A DNA stretch of 52,778 nucleotides from contig NZ_JARZAJ010000044.1 in NCBI RefSeq assembly GCF_029892105.1, positions 1 to 52,778 of the forward strand. The letters are read 5' to 3'. How positions within the stretch are numbered: position 1 is the first letter of the stretch; every line of letters begins with the position of its first letter. A model generated the notes under the pieces. It saw only the letters and a list, made by a program, of their open reading frames with translations. It searched no databases and was not told where the DNA came from. The position numbers and the translations under genes were made by a program. This DNA is from Kitasatospora sp. GP82 (GTDB lineage: Bacteria > Actinomycetota > Actinomycetes > Streptomycetales > Streptomycetaceae). Shown piece after piece: positions 24,871 through 33,804 of the stretch.

Positions 24871-24936
24871 CGCGTACCGCGCACGAGCGGATGCCCAAGC
24901 GGGAGTGCGGATGCCGATAGATCATCCCTCCAGGTC

Positions 24937-25377
24937 GTGCGCTTGCACGTCTCGTGGCAGAAGCGGATCGGGGGCTGGCTCAAGAAACACTTCCCGCTGA
25001 TCCAGTTCATCGTCACCACCCACAGCCCCTACATCTGCCAGGCAGCCGACCCCGGCGGACTGATCCGGCTGCCCGGCCCCGACAGCCGGGAGGCCCCCGA
25101 GGTCGTCGGCGCCGAGCTGCACGACCGGGTGCTCTTCGGCAGCGGCGACGACGCGGTGCTGTCCGAACTCCTCGGCCTCGACACCCCCTACTCGGAGCGG
25201 GCGGACGAGGCACGTGCGCTGCTGGTCTCGCTGGAGATGAAGATTGTGGCCGGCCAGGCCAGCGAGGAAGAACTGGCCGCGTACCGGCAGCTCAAGCACA
25301 CTCTCGCCAGCTCACCCAGCGCCCGCGTCGACGAGGTGGCGGCCCGACTGCACACCCTCACCGGCCACGTCGCGTGA
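24937..25377 (+). pseudogene. AAA ATPase (PtuA/OLD-like), 5'-truncated
   Basis: The frame begins RLHVSWQKRIGGWLKKHFPLIQFIVTTHSPYICQAADPGGLIRLPG. This is the Walker-B-distal end of an AAA_21-type ATPase, where HLHxxWQ then TTHSP is the conserved sequence after the catalytic Asp. The nucleotide-binding N-terminus is absent. The rest is a C-terminal region with DDAVLSELLGLDTPYSERADEARALL. It overlaps the HNH gene by GTGA. ATPase-HNH pairs of this kind form the Septu defence system (PtuA-PtuB) and related retron effectors. Missing the Walker A, this copy cannot be functional. Confidence 0.78.
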
Positions 25378-26117
25378 TCCGCATCAAACGGGCACCGCTG
25401 CCCGAGCCGCCCCGCTCCCGCATGGCCGAGCACACCTGCACCATCGCGCTGGCCCCGGCCCCCAAGACCAAGGCCCAGGACCTGTGGAGCAACACGACGG
25501 TCCGCACGCACGTCCATGCGCCGCTGCGTGAACTGCTGTCGGACATGGCGGCCGGCCGTGAGCGCTGCATGTACTGCGGGGACAACCAGGGCACCGACAT
25601 CGACCACTTCGAGCCGATCGCCCGCCACCCGTTGCGAGCCTTCGACTGGACCAACCACGTCCTCGCCTGCTCCCTGTGTAACAGCCGCCTGAAGCGCTCC
25701 GTCTTCCCCCTCGACGCCGACGGCACCCCGCTGCTGATCGACCCGACAGGCGAGGACCCCTCACCTCACCTGCGCCTCGTCCTGGCGGTGGGCCAGTACT
25801 ACCCGCTGACCCCCAGGGGCCAGGTGACCGTCGACCTGTTCAACCTCAACCGGGCGATCCTGACCAAGGGCCGAGTGAACGCCTACCGCGTCACGAAGGC
25901 ATGCATCGCCCAGTGGACAGCTGCCACGGCCCACGACGACCACGAAAGCGCCGACATGTGGGCGCGGACCATCCAGGAACAGCCGATGGCCGACGTCGTG
26001 CAAGCCATGCTCCGCCAGGCCCTCGACCCCGCCGCAGAGACCGTCTTTGAGGACGACCAGCAGCTCCTTGCTCAATTGAGGGAGCCCGCGCTGCGCGCTG
26101 CGCTGCTCATCCAGTAG
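25374..26117 (+). CDS. HNH endonuclease, PtuB-like partner of the truncated ATPase
   Basis: A 247-residue HNH nuclease. Zinc-binding Cys65 and Cys68 (CMYCGDNQG) pair with Cys99 and Cys102 (CSLCNSRLKR). The catalytic motif is TDIDHFEPIARHP with His78, then NHVLAC. The GTG start at 25374 overlaps the ATPase stop, as in coupled two-gene defence systems. The Septu model is that an ATPase senses infection and the HNH subunit cuts nucleic acid. Here the nuclease is intact while its ATPase is not, so the pair is probably dead or the nuclease is unregulated. Specific Septu membership is inferred. Confidence 0.78.
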   Translation: MIRIKRAPLPEPPRSRMAEHTCTIALAPAPKTKAQDLWSNTTVRTHVHAPLRELLSDMAAGRERCMYCGDNQGTDIDHFEPIARHPLRAFDWTNHVLACSLCNSRLKRSVFPLDADGTPLLIDPTGEDPSPHLRLVLAVGQYYPLTPRGQVTVDLFNLNRAILTKGRVNAYRVTKACIAQWTAATAHDDHESADMWARTIQEQPMADVVQAMLRQALDPAAETVFEDDQQLLAQLREPALRAALLIQ

Positions 26118-26254
26118 CGGTCAGAAGCGATCCGCAAACCCGCCACGGGACTTGGGATCGGCACGTGTCCACGCCGAAGAGTCCCTCCTCCGCGGCACCC
26201 GCACACCGGTGCCCCACGCGGTCACCCTTCCGGACTGGGCGGTCCACGACCTTA

Positions 26255-26798
26255 TGCCGTCCAGGCACACTGCATCGTCGACCTGTTCGCGCCGATCGAC
26301 CGCGCGGCGAAGGAGATGCCGGCCGCTGTAGCTCGGGCTGTCGCGGCGTACGAGGCCGCCGGGTACACGGTCGAGATCGCGCAGCAGGTGCCGACCTACG
26401 CCCGCATGAACGTCGCCGACCCGGCCACGGGGTTCCAGAGCAAGGTCGAGCTGGTCGCCGAGTTCCTCCACCACCTGCCGGTGGCTTCCGACCTCGGGCC
26501 GGTCCTGCACCGCGACGACGTCGCCGCGGGCAAGACCGGCGCGCTGTTCAGCCGCGCGGAGGTCCGCGACGCCATCGACGTCGACGGACTCCTCAGGGCC
26601 GGCTAGTCCCGTGGCCGCCTGATCGAGCTCGCCGCTCAGAACGACGCCGGTTTCGACGGACAGATGTTCGCCGACGCGCTGCGGCGCGTGGCCCGCTACA
26701 GCGACAAGCAGTTCGCCGCCTACGGGCTCGACCCGGCCGCGGCTGCCGCGATCCGCGAGCAGTTCGCCGACTGGCACCAGGAACTCACCCGACCGTAG
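26255..26798 (+). pseudogene. AbiEii/AbiGii-type nucleotidyltransferase, degraded
   Basis: In one frame I read YAVQAHCIVDLFAPIDRAAKEMPAAVARAVAAYEAAGYTVEIAQQ, then YARMNVADPATGFQSKVELVAEFLHH, then GKTGALFSRAEVRDAIDVDGLLRAG, a TAG at 26604-26606, and SRGRLIELAAQNDAGFDGQMFADALRRVARYSDKQFAAYGLDP to 26798. The family normally has GGYAVQAHG and then a metal-binding DxD before DLFAP, so the active-site segment is deleted and the 5' end is gone. The TAG replaces what is usually Tyr. AbiEii proteins are abortive-infection or toxin-antitoxin toxins; no antitoxin is beside it. Confidence 0.72.
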
Positions 26799-26854
26799 GG
26801 GGACTGGCGTGGCGGAGAGCCTCAACTCCCCCTGGGCCCAACCACATCCTGGCC

Positions 26855-27535
26855 CTATGCCGCCATCGGCAGTGCGCTCTCGATGACAGGCGTGGCGCTC
26901 CGGTAGTCGGCATCGGCCTTGTCCAGGGCGCCGCCGAGGGCGTTGACGGCTTGGTCGACGGAGTCTTTGAAGAGGTGGCCGTAGAGGTTGATGGTGGTGG
27001 CGAGGGTGGCGTGGCGCAGGGTCTTGGAGACGATGGCCAGCGGGATGCCCATGGCGATCATGATGCTGGCGGCGGTGTGTCTGAGGTCGTGCAGGCCGAT
27101 GCGGGGGAGGTCGATCTCGGCGGTGCGCTTGCGGAGTTGGTCGAGGACCCATTGGGGTCGCAGGGGTGAGCCGTTGCCGTGGGAGAAGACGAGTCCTTCG
27201 AGGCGCCCGTCGGGGTGGGCTGCCATCTGGATGGCGGCTTGGCGATGGAGGGCGGTCATGACTCTGGGGGAGAGGCTGATCCAGGCGCGGCTGGCGGGGG
27301 TCTTGGGCTGGCCGAGGTGGAGTTTGCCGTTGTTGACTGCGGCGAGGTTCCAGCGGACGAAGAGCTGGTGGTCCATGAGGTGGACGTCAGACCAGTGGAG
27401 GGCGAGGATCTCGCCGCGGCGCATGCCGGTGCCGAGCATGACTTCGAAGAGGTCGGTGAGCTGGTCGGCGTAGTTCTGGGTGCTGTGCCGTAGGAAGGTG
27501 GCGGCCTGTTCGGGTGTCCAGCAGGTGGTAAGGGC
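26855..27535 (-). pseudogene. Tyrosine integrase, 5'-truncated paralog of 15139-16386
   Basis: The catalytic domain is complete: GTGMRRGEILALHW with Arg, IGLHDLRHTAASIMIAMGIPLAIVSKTLRHATLATTINLYGHLF with the HxxR, His and Tyr. It matches the integrase at 15139 almost throughout, including SLSPRVMTALHRQAAIQMAAHPDGRLEGLVF. The arm- and core-binding domains are missing; the recognisable sequence begins about TCWTPEQAATFLRH near 27530. Two related integrase genes in 12 kb suggest two related elements inserted here. Confidence 0.82.
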
Positions 27536-28032
27536 CCGGCATCCGAAGCCAACCCGCTTTTCCAGTCGATGCCGGGAGCCTGCTCTGGGTGCGACGGCAG
27601 CTCGCTCGTCGTCTTGCGGCGCGAGCAGCCGGCCATGAGCTCGGGTGACGGCCCGGAGCCGTGCCCTGCACATGCGCTCACGCGGTGAGGGACTGCCAGC
27701 GGCGCGTGAGACAGTCGGGCCGTTGATCGCATCAAGGAGACACATTGTGCGAGTGTTGCCCGCTGTTGCTGGCCGTGATGAATTCGCTGCCCTGGTCATC
27801 AGGACCCACTACGACACGACTCGGCCTGGCAGGTCATGGTGGCTGCGTTGACGGAGCTGGTTGTCTTTCTCGCCGACTGGACAACGATGCAGGCCGAGCA
27901 CCATGGGGTACGCGAGTCCGCATCGGTGGTGACGACGCGAGTGGGGACACTTGCCGTTGGCCCGCCGGGCCACCTCGATGACCATGCCACCCCCCGGTCT
28001 CGATGTCACTGGTCGCCCGTACTGTCGACGGC
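27536..28032. other. Gap between the integrase remnant and the DUF4132 operon
   Basis: I see no convincing gene in about 500 bases. Several short frames exist on both strands without coherent protein composition or ribosome binding sites. The segment 27800-28030 has lower GC-skew consistency and may hold the operon promoter, but I could not pick out a clear -10/-35 pair. Confidence 0.4.
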
Positions 28033-28425
28033 ATGGCAATCGTGATGTTCGTCGACGAGACGACTGCGGGGGACCGGAGCGACGGGTGGGGCCTGGAGAT
28101 CGCCGAGGAAAGGCTCACCGTGCGTGAGCTGATCCGGCGCCGGGTGTTCCAGGAGGTCGCCGAGTACAACGCGCGCACACCGCAGGTGTTCCAGGGGTTG
28201 GTGCAGCCGACGAACGCCGAGCGCGTGCTGAACGGATTCGCGCTGCGCACGCCCCGCCGGATCGACCCCGAGGTGCAGACCGAGCTGGCACTCAGGGCCT
28301 TCGCGGGCAACGGCTTCCTGCTGCTGGTGGGGGACCGTCAGGTCACCGACCCGGAGGAGGAGATCGAGCTCGCGCTTGGCGCGGAGGTCACGTTCCTGAA
28401 GCTCGTGGCACTGGTGGGGGGCTGA
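28033..28425 (+). CDS. Small conserved protein preceding the DUF4132 gene
   Basis: A 130-residue soluble protein starting MAIVMFVDETTAGDRSDGWGLEIAEERLTVRELIRRRVFQEVAEYNAR. A helical centre follows, with FQGLVQPTNAERVLNGFALRTPRRIDPEVQTELALRAFAGNGFLLLVGDRQV and an acidic segment. I do not know its biochemical role. It sits two bases from the ATG of the DUF4132 gene, so the two are surely co-translated. Genes of this shape often accompany DUF4132 proteins in actinomycetes. The longer frame from 28003 has no better start. Confidence 0.75.
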   Translation: MAIVMFVDETTAGDRSDGWGLEIAEERLTVRELIRRRVFQEVAEYNARTPQVFQGLVQPTNAERVLNGFALRTPRRIDPEVQTELALRAFAGNGFLLLVGDRQVTDPEEEIELALGAEVTFLKLVALVGG

Positions 28426-28427
28426 CG

Positions 28428-30890
28428 ATGGGGGACATCGAGAGGATCGCTCACCTGGCCCGGCAGCACGCCGCCGCGGGTGAGTCGGACGCGCTCGCCG
28501 TCGAGCTGCTGAAGCTCGCGGTCGCCAACAGGGGCATCTGGAACGCGCCGTGGTCCCGCGTGCTCGACGAGGTGCGCGCGCTACCGCCGGAGAGCCGCAC
28601 AGCGCTCGCCGACGCGTTGGTGGCGCAGTACCACTCGGCCGCGGCAGGCCCGGTCGCCCGCGGCAACGCCCTGACTCTGATCGGTGTCATCGCGCGCGGC
28701 CTGCCCGGCGACCGGCTCTCGGTGGAGCGCCTGAAGAAGCTCGACGAACTCGGCCGCCGGCAGTCCTTCTGGTACCTGGAACGTCACGAGGTCCTCGCCG
28801 AGGCCGAACTCGCCGCCGGTCGCGCCCTCGCGCCCGCCGTTGTGGCCGTCTTCCGGCGTACGGCCCTGGAGGCCTACCGCGACGACGCGCTCCCCGCACT
28901 CGCCGAGAAGCTCACGGACCCTGTGCTCAACGTCGGCGAGGAATGGGCCGAGCAGGCTCTGCGGGACGCTGAGGACGCGCCTGAATGGCAGTCCCTGCTG
29001 CGGCATGTGACGACCGCCACCGCGGCCAAGCCCACCCGCAAGTGGGAGCAGCAGGCCCGCGCCCTGATCGAACCGCTGGGCGCCGACCGGGTTCGGGCGG
29101 CCGTGGTGCCCTGGCTCGCCCTCGTGGGCCGTCGTACCTTCGAGCTGGAGCGTCGGGAGTACGAGCCCGACATCAACAACGCCTACGATCCGTACAACGC
29201 CAATGCCCTTCGCGGACTGACCTGGGTGCTGGCCCTGCTGCCGTCGCACCAGGACACTGCCCGCGCCCTCGGCGGCCTGGTCGAGACCTCGCTCAAGAAG
29301 GTCGCAGGGCTCGGCCCGCGCAACCCGAAGGTCGCCAACGCGGGTGTCAACGCGCTCTCTCGCATCGACGGTGAGCCCGCCCTCGCCGAACTCGCCCGGC
29401 TGGCTGCCCGGGTGACCTACAAGGGCACGCTCAAGCTGCTCGACGCCGCCCTGGAGGCCCGGGCCCGGGCGCTGGGTCTGTCCCGCGAGGAGATCGAGGA
29501 ACTCGCCGTCCCGGCCTATGGACTGACCGAGGTCGGGCGCGCCGAGCGGCAACTGGGCGAGGTCACGGCCGTTCTGGAGGTCCGGGGCGCCAAGGTGGTC
29601 CTCGGCTGGCGCACCTCGGCGGGCAAGGGGGTCAAGAGCGTGCCCGCCGCGGTCAGGCGTGACCACGCCGAGGAGCTCAAGGAGCTGAAGACGGCGGTCA
29701 AGGACATCGACAAGATGCTCTCCGCGCAGAGCGACCGCCTGGATCGGCAGTTTGTCGCCAACCGCAGCTGGTCGTACGCCGGTTGGCGCGAGCGCTATCT
29801 CGACCATCCGCTGGTCGGCACCCTGGCCAGGCGCCTGCTGTGGACGGTCGACGGCGCGACCGTCGGGTTCACCGACGGCGAGTTGCGCACGCTCACCGAC
29901 GACCCGGTGCGCGAAGGAGCCGAGGTCCGGCTATGGCATCCGGTGGGCCACGAGCCCGCCGAGATCATGGCCTGGCGCGACTGGCTGGAGCGGCACGCGA
30001 TCACCCAGCCGTTCAAGCAGGCCCACCGCGAGGTGTACCTGCTGACCGACGCCGAGCGCGCGACGGGCACCTACTCCAACCGTTTCGCCGCGCACATCCT
30101 GCGCCAGCACCAGTTCAACTCATTGGCTGCGATCAGGGGTTGGCGCAACAAGCTGCGGCTGATGGTCGACGACTCGGCCCCGCCGGCCACGCGCGAGCTG
30201 CCGCACTGGGGGCTGCGCGCCGAGTACTGGATCCACGGAGAGGGCGACCACTACGGCGACGACACCACCGACTCCGGCAGCTACCTGCGCCTGACGACCG
30301 ACCAGGTCCGCTTCTACCCGATCGACGCCCCGGATAACTCGGCGTCCTGCTACGGCGGCGACTACCGCATGTGGCTGCCCGACGGTGCCGGACCGGTGGA
30401 GCCCCTTCCGATCGCCGACATCCCGCCCCTGGTGCTCTCCGAAATCCTGCGCGACGTCGACCTGTTCGTCGGCGTGGCCAGTATCGGGAACGACCCGACC
30501 TGGCAGGACGGCGGACCCGAGGGCCGCTTCCAGGAGTACTGGACGTCCTACGGCTTCGGGGAGCTCAACCAGAGCGCCGAGACGCGCCGCGTGCTGCTGG
30601 AACGGCTGATACCCAGGCTGGCGATCGCCGACCGCTGCACCATCGAAGGCCGCTTCCTGCACGTGAAGGGCGAGCGCCACACGTACAAGATCCACCTCGG
30701 CTCGGGCAACATCCTGATGACGCCGAACGACCAGTACCTGTGCATCGTCCCGACGTCCAACCCGGCCGCCCCCCAGACCGGTTACCTCCCCTTCGAGGGC
30801 GACCGCATGCTGGCCGTGATCCTCAGCAAGGCAGTGCTGCTGGCCGACGACACGAGCATCACGGACCCGACGATCCTGAGCCAGCTGTAG
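28428..30890 (+). CDS. DUF4132-family protein
   Basis: An 820-residue cytoplasmic protein of the DUF4132 (MolR-related) family, of unclear biochemical function. The N-terminal two-thirds is helical, with repeated Leu/Ala-rich segments of HEAT-like character (LALLPSHQDTARALGGLVETSLKKVAG, LARLAARVTYKGTLKLLDAALEAR). The conserved C-terminal module has ERYLDHPLVGTLARRLLWTV, FKQAHREVYLLTDAERATGTYSNRFAAHILRQHQF, then LRAEYWIHG and RFLHVKGERHTYKIHLGSGNILMTPNDQYLCIVP. It is the second gene of a tight operon and is intact. E. coli MolR was once linked to molybdate, but that is not transferable. Confidence 0.85.
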   Translation: MGDIERIAHLARQHAAAGESDALAVELLKLAVANRGIWNAPWSRVLDEVRALPPESRTALADALVAQYHSAAAGPVARGNALTLIGVIARGLPGDRLSVERLKKLDELGRRQSFWYLERHEVLAEAELAAGRALAPAVVAVFRRTALEAYRDDALPALAEKLTDPVLNVGEEWAEQALRDAEDAPEWQSLLRHVTTATAAKPTRKWEQQARALIEPLGADRVRAAVVPWLALVGRRTFELERREYEPDINNAYDPYNANALRGLTWVLALLPSHQDTARALGGLVETSLKKVAGLGPRNPKVANAGVNALSRIDGEPALAELARLAARVTYKGTLKLLDAALEARARALGLSREEIEELAVPAYGLTEVGRAERQLGEVTAVLEVRGAKVVLGWRTSAGKGVKSVPAAVRRDHAEELKELKTAVKDIDKMLSAQSDRLDRQFVANRSWSYAGWRERYLDHPLVGTLARRLLWTVDGATVGFTDGELRTLTDDPVREGAEVRLWHPVGHEPAEIMAWRDWLERHAITQPFKQAHREVYLLTDAERATGTYSNRFAAHILRQHQFNSLAAIRGWRNKLRLMVDDSAPPATRELPHWGLRAEYWIHGEGDHYGDDTTDSGSYLRLTTDQVRFYPIDAPDNSASCYGGDYRMWLPDGAGPVEPLPIADIPPLVLSEILRDVDLFVGVASIGNDPTWQDGGPEGRFQEYWTSYGFGELNQSAETRRVLLERLIPRLAIADRCTIEGRFLHVKGERHTYKIHLGSGNILMTPNDQYLCIVPTSNPAAPQTGYLPFEGDRMLAVILSKAVLLADDTSITDPTILSQL

Positions 30891-31017
30891 CGCCCCGCGA
30901 GGCGGGCCGCACATGAAGTCCGAGGAAGTGGCTCCGAACACTCCAGCCGGACTTCTCCATTCCCCGTAGTGCTCCAAAACGGCTTCACGGGGTGTGAGCT
31001 GCTGGTGTGTCGGGTGG

Positions 31018-31150
31018 TCAGCTTGCTCGGTGGTACTCGTTGATGAGGCCGGCGACGGCTTGCCGGCGTTCGATCCGGGTTGTCGGGAGCGGAATGACGT
31101 TGGGGTCGTCGAGGGGTGCGAGCTGGTTGCGGCCTTGGTGATCAAGTCGC
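31018..31150 (-). pseudogene. Integrase-core transposase, C-terminal scrap
   Basis: On the minus strand the frame reads NQLAPLDDPNVIPLPTTRIERRQAVAGLINEYHRAS and stops at 31018. Endings of the form RRxxLGGLINEYxxA are typical of a family of actinomycete rve-type transposases. The 5' part of what looks like the same family lies at 48640-49070. Only about 40 residues remain here. Confidence 0.5.
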
Positions 31151-31400
31151 GGAGCTCGTCGGGACCAGTTCGGCGTCGTACAAGGGATTTACCGGGTTTG
31201 ATGACGTGATGCCCAGGGCGGTGAGCGGTTGGCGCAGGCTGCGGGCGTGGTGGCGCAGGCCAGCGCCGACGCTGGATGCATCCGTTGAGGTGGAGTGCTC
31301 CGAGAGCGAGGTTGTGCAGGCCGGCCATGGCCCGGGGCGGGCTGCGCTCGACGCAGCCCGTGCACCGGATCCGGAGGGCGCCCCATGACGGTCCGCCGTT
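31151..31400 (-). pseudogene. ISAs1-like transposase, C-terminal scrap
   Basis: The minus strand reads VERSPPRAMAGLHNLALGALHLNGCIQ, then in a second frame AGLRHHARSLRQPLTALGI. Together these resemble the ending of ISAs1-type transposases (RxMAxLRNLAIGxLRLxG then AAALRxxARDxxRPLxxLG). One frameshift separates the parts. The remainder of the element is not recognisable. Confidence 0.5.
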
Positions 31401-31668
31401 CTGGGACGGCCTCGTCCGCCTGGTCGAACAGCACCGGTGCCCGGGGGCGCTGACGGTTCGGCCGGGCTCTGGCCCGGAGCGTCACGCGAGCTTGCGCGGA
31501 CGGACGACGGCCGGCGTCTCCGCTCCTGACGGGCGGCGTGTCGTGTGCGCGGGGGAGTTGTGGAGGTTTCGGGCTTGCCGACTGGCGGTTGGGGCGTCGG
31601 GTAGGCGCCGTTGACACACGCCGGCCCGCTCGTGGGCCGACGCGCCGCCATCGTAGGAGAGTGATCCG

Positions 31669-32091
31669 ATGCAGACGTCCGCTGTCCGTCCGCTGCCCGT
31701 CACGTTTCCCGACAGCCCGCTGCCCGACGTCCCGGTCGACGCAGAACTCCGCTTCGACACGGCCCTCCCCTACGCGGCATGCCTGGCGTTTCCGCTGGCT
31801 CCGTGCAGCTGCACCGGCGGCGACGCCCGGGTCTGTTGGTACTTCAGCCGCGATCTGCTGAACGAGGGCCGTCACGCCCCGACCGGCAGCGGCGACGTCA
31901 ACGTCAGGCCCGGATCCGCCGGCGAAGTGCTGATCACCCTGCAGACTCCCACCGGCAGGGCGGTGCTCAGCGCCCCGGACGACGCCGTTACCGCCTTCCT
32001 CGCGGAGGCATTCACCCTGGTGCCCGCCGGGTCGGAGTCCGACCACCTCGACATCGACACGGCCGTCGCCCGGCTGCGCGCCACCGGCTGA
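31669..32091 (+). CDS. SsgA-like (SALP) sporulation/cell-division protein
   Basis: A 140-residue protein of the SsgA/SsgB family, found only in morphologically complex actinomycetes, where members position septa and control peptidoglycan maintenance in sporulation. The family pattern is visible throughout: VPVDAELRFDTALPYAACLAFPLAP, VCWYFSRDLLNEGRHAPTGSGDVNVRPG, VLITLQTPTGRAVLSAPDDAVTAFLAEAFTLVPAGSE. The start ATG 31669 has TAGGAG upstream. It is single, followed after 230 bases by a whiB gene. Confidence 0.88.
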   Translation: MQTSAVRPLPVTFPDSPLPDVPVDAELRFDTALPYAACLAFPLAPCSCTGGDARVCWYFSRDLLNEGRHAPTGSGDVNVRPGSAGEVLITLQTPTGRAVLSAPDDAVTAFLAEAFTLVPAGSESDHLDIDTAVARLRATG

Positions 32092-32323
32092 TCGCACCCG
32101 GCCCCGGACGGCCCGCCCGGCGCACCACGGATCTTCTCCCGGCCCGCCCGGGTGCCACGACCGATGTCTTCCCCTCGCAGGGTCGTCGGTCCTGACCCGT
32201 GCACGACGGCCCTGGCGCGGCCTGCGAGAAGCAGCTCGAGTCCGCGACTGCCGGGTTTTGAGGCGGCGACACGGGTGAGACGCGTCGCGGGACACGATTT
32301 CGTGACCGAGGAGGGAGCACCTG

Positions 32324-32620
32324 ATGACCAACGCCTCGCGACTGCCCGGCGCCTTCGACCACTACTGGAACTGGCAGCTGCGGGCAGCCTGCCGCAGCGT
32401 CGACACCAGCCTGTTCTTCCATCCATTCGGAGAACGCGGCGAGGCCCACGACAATCGGGAGCAGGCCGCCAAGCAGGTCTGCGCGCGCTGTCCGGTGCGC
32501 GACGCCTGCCTCTCCCACGCCCTGAGGGTGCGGGAACGGTACGGTGTCTGGGGCGGCCTCACCGAGGACGAGCGCACCGAGCTCCTGCGCCCCGTACGGG
32601 CCCACCACGCCGGGGTCTGA
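32324..32620 (+). CDS. WhiB-family iron-sulfur regulator
   Basis: A 98-residue WhiB-like protein. Cys23, Cys53, Cys56 and Cys62 (CxxCxxxxxC) bind a 4Fe-4S cluster, and GVWGG at 74-78 is the family turn that contacts sigma factor region 4. RERYGVWGGLTEDERTELLRP is the typical ending. WhiB proteins regulate transcription with the housekeeping sigma factor in differentiation and stress. The start ATG 32324 has GAGGAGG upstream. It is monocistronic. Confidence 0.92.
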   Translation: MTNASRLPGAFDHYWNWQLRAACRSVDTSLFFHPFGERGEAHDNREQAAKQVCARCPVRDACLSHALRVRERYGVWGGLTEDERTELLRPVRAHHAGV

Positions 32621-32747
32621 CGGGGCGCCGGACTCCGGCGCCGCACGGCAGGGCGTCGGCCCCGGGTTCGCGACGACGGCGTCAACGCTCTCCGATGCTG
32701 CGCACGGAACCTGAGAAGTTCCTTCGCTCCCGTTGCAACAGCGCAAA

Positions 32748-33170
32748 CTATCCAGCTGCGACCGGCTCGATGGTGAGGGAATGGATCGTCGCTCCGGCGC
32801 AGTGTTGGGTCTGCCAGGGGAGGAACAAAGCGGCTGTCTGGTTGGGCGGGTAGATTCGCACGCCCTGCGCGGGTGAGAGCTGGCACTGGGCGGGGTCGTG
32901 GCCGCTGATGCCGTTGCTGCCGTGCAGGAGCGCGCTCGCGGTGCCGCCGGGCTTGAGCGTCACGGTGGTGACATTGCCGGGCGTGTGGTCGGCGGCGTTG
33001 CCGGACTGCACGCCGTTCTGCGTGACGTACGAGACGCCGGGGTAGCCGGTCAGCGTGCAGGCGGTGGTTGAGGTGTTGGTGAATATCAGCATCGAGTAGT
33101 ACTGGCCGGCGGCGACACCCGGGTTCTTCTGCTGGACCGAGAGTTGGCCGGTGGTGCAGGCGCTCGGCGC
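32748..33170 (-). pseudogene. DUF4232 protein lacking its signal peptide
   Basis: The domain is complete from SACTTGQLSVQQKNPGVAAGQYYSMLIFTNTSTTACTLTGYPGVSYV to RIYPPNQTAALFLPWQTQHCAGATIHSLTIEPV, matching DUF4232, a cell-envelope domain of actinomycetes normally behind a signal peptide. Here the frame joins other DNA at about 33170 with no signal sequence, so the 5' end is lost. The junction coincides with the start of a zinc-ribbon recombinase fragment on the other strand. Confidence 0.7.
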
Positions 33171-33561
33171 CGACATCGGCTACCTCTGCCATGCCTGCTA
33201 CTACCAGCGGCGGAGTAAGCCCGCTCCCTGCTCGCGCTGCGGCACGTCCCAAGTCCTCGTCGGCCGGGCAGAGGGTGGAGGCGGCCTCTGCGGCCCGTGC
33301 TGCGGCACAGGCAACGACTTCTCATGCCGCCGCTGCGGCAACCCTGGAAACCTCCACACGGATGGCCAGTGCGCCCGTTGCGTCGCCGGCGATCGTGTCC
33401 GGGACCTCCTCAGCAGTGACGACGGGACCATCGCTCCGCAGCTCCGGCCCCTGGTGGACGGACTCGCCGCAGCCGAACACCCGGAATCTGTGCTGAGCTG
33501 GCTTCATAGGAGCACCGGCGGCCTCGACGACTTCGTGTTCGCTGACGAGGCCGCCGAGTGA
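33160..33561 (+). pseudogene. Zinc-ribbon recombinase-like fragment
   Basis: The frame reads IGYLCHACYYQRRSKPAPCSRCGTSQVLVG, then LCGPCCGTG, SCRRCGNPGNLHTDGQCARC and AGDRVRDLLSSDDGTIAPQLRPLVDGLAAAEHPESVLSWLHRS. Eight or more paired Cys form zinc ribbons. The part after them resembles the N-terminal region of a group of streptomycete tyrosine recombinases that carry such ribbons. The catalytic domain is absent and the ORF stops at 33561, so this is a fragment. Recombinase assignment is moderate. Confidence 0.5.
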
Positions 33562-33804
33562 CCCGGCCCACGATCCCAGCGCCGCCTACGCCCGCGCCCG
33601 GACCGGTCCTGCAGCGCACCCACATCCCCCAACTGGTGTGCGCCCTGGGCCCGTTCAGCAGCGGCGAGCCCTACTGGTCTCCCGTGGACACCGTGCAGGC
33701 GTTCTCGCCGGGCCCATTCGGCGGCGGGCGGCCAAGGTCAGCCCGGCAGCCGGACAGGTCCGGGCCGCCGCTGCGGCCGGGGCGCATCAGCACGGTTGCG
33801 GTCG

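Noticed and set aside
27809..28039. Minus-strand ORF with a few Cys/His residues (HRCGLAYPMVLGLHRCP)
   Set aside because: Looks zinc-finger-like by chance; no ribosome binding site, no partner, poor coding composition over the rest.
30894..30906. CCCGC-GAG-GCGGG hairpin after the DUF4132 gene
   Set aside because: A five-base stem is common by chance at this GC content.
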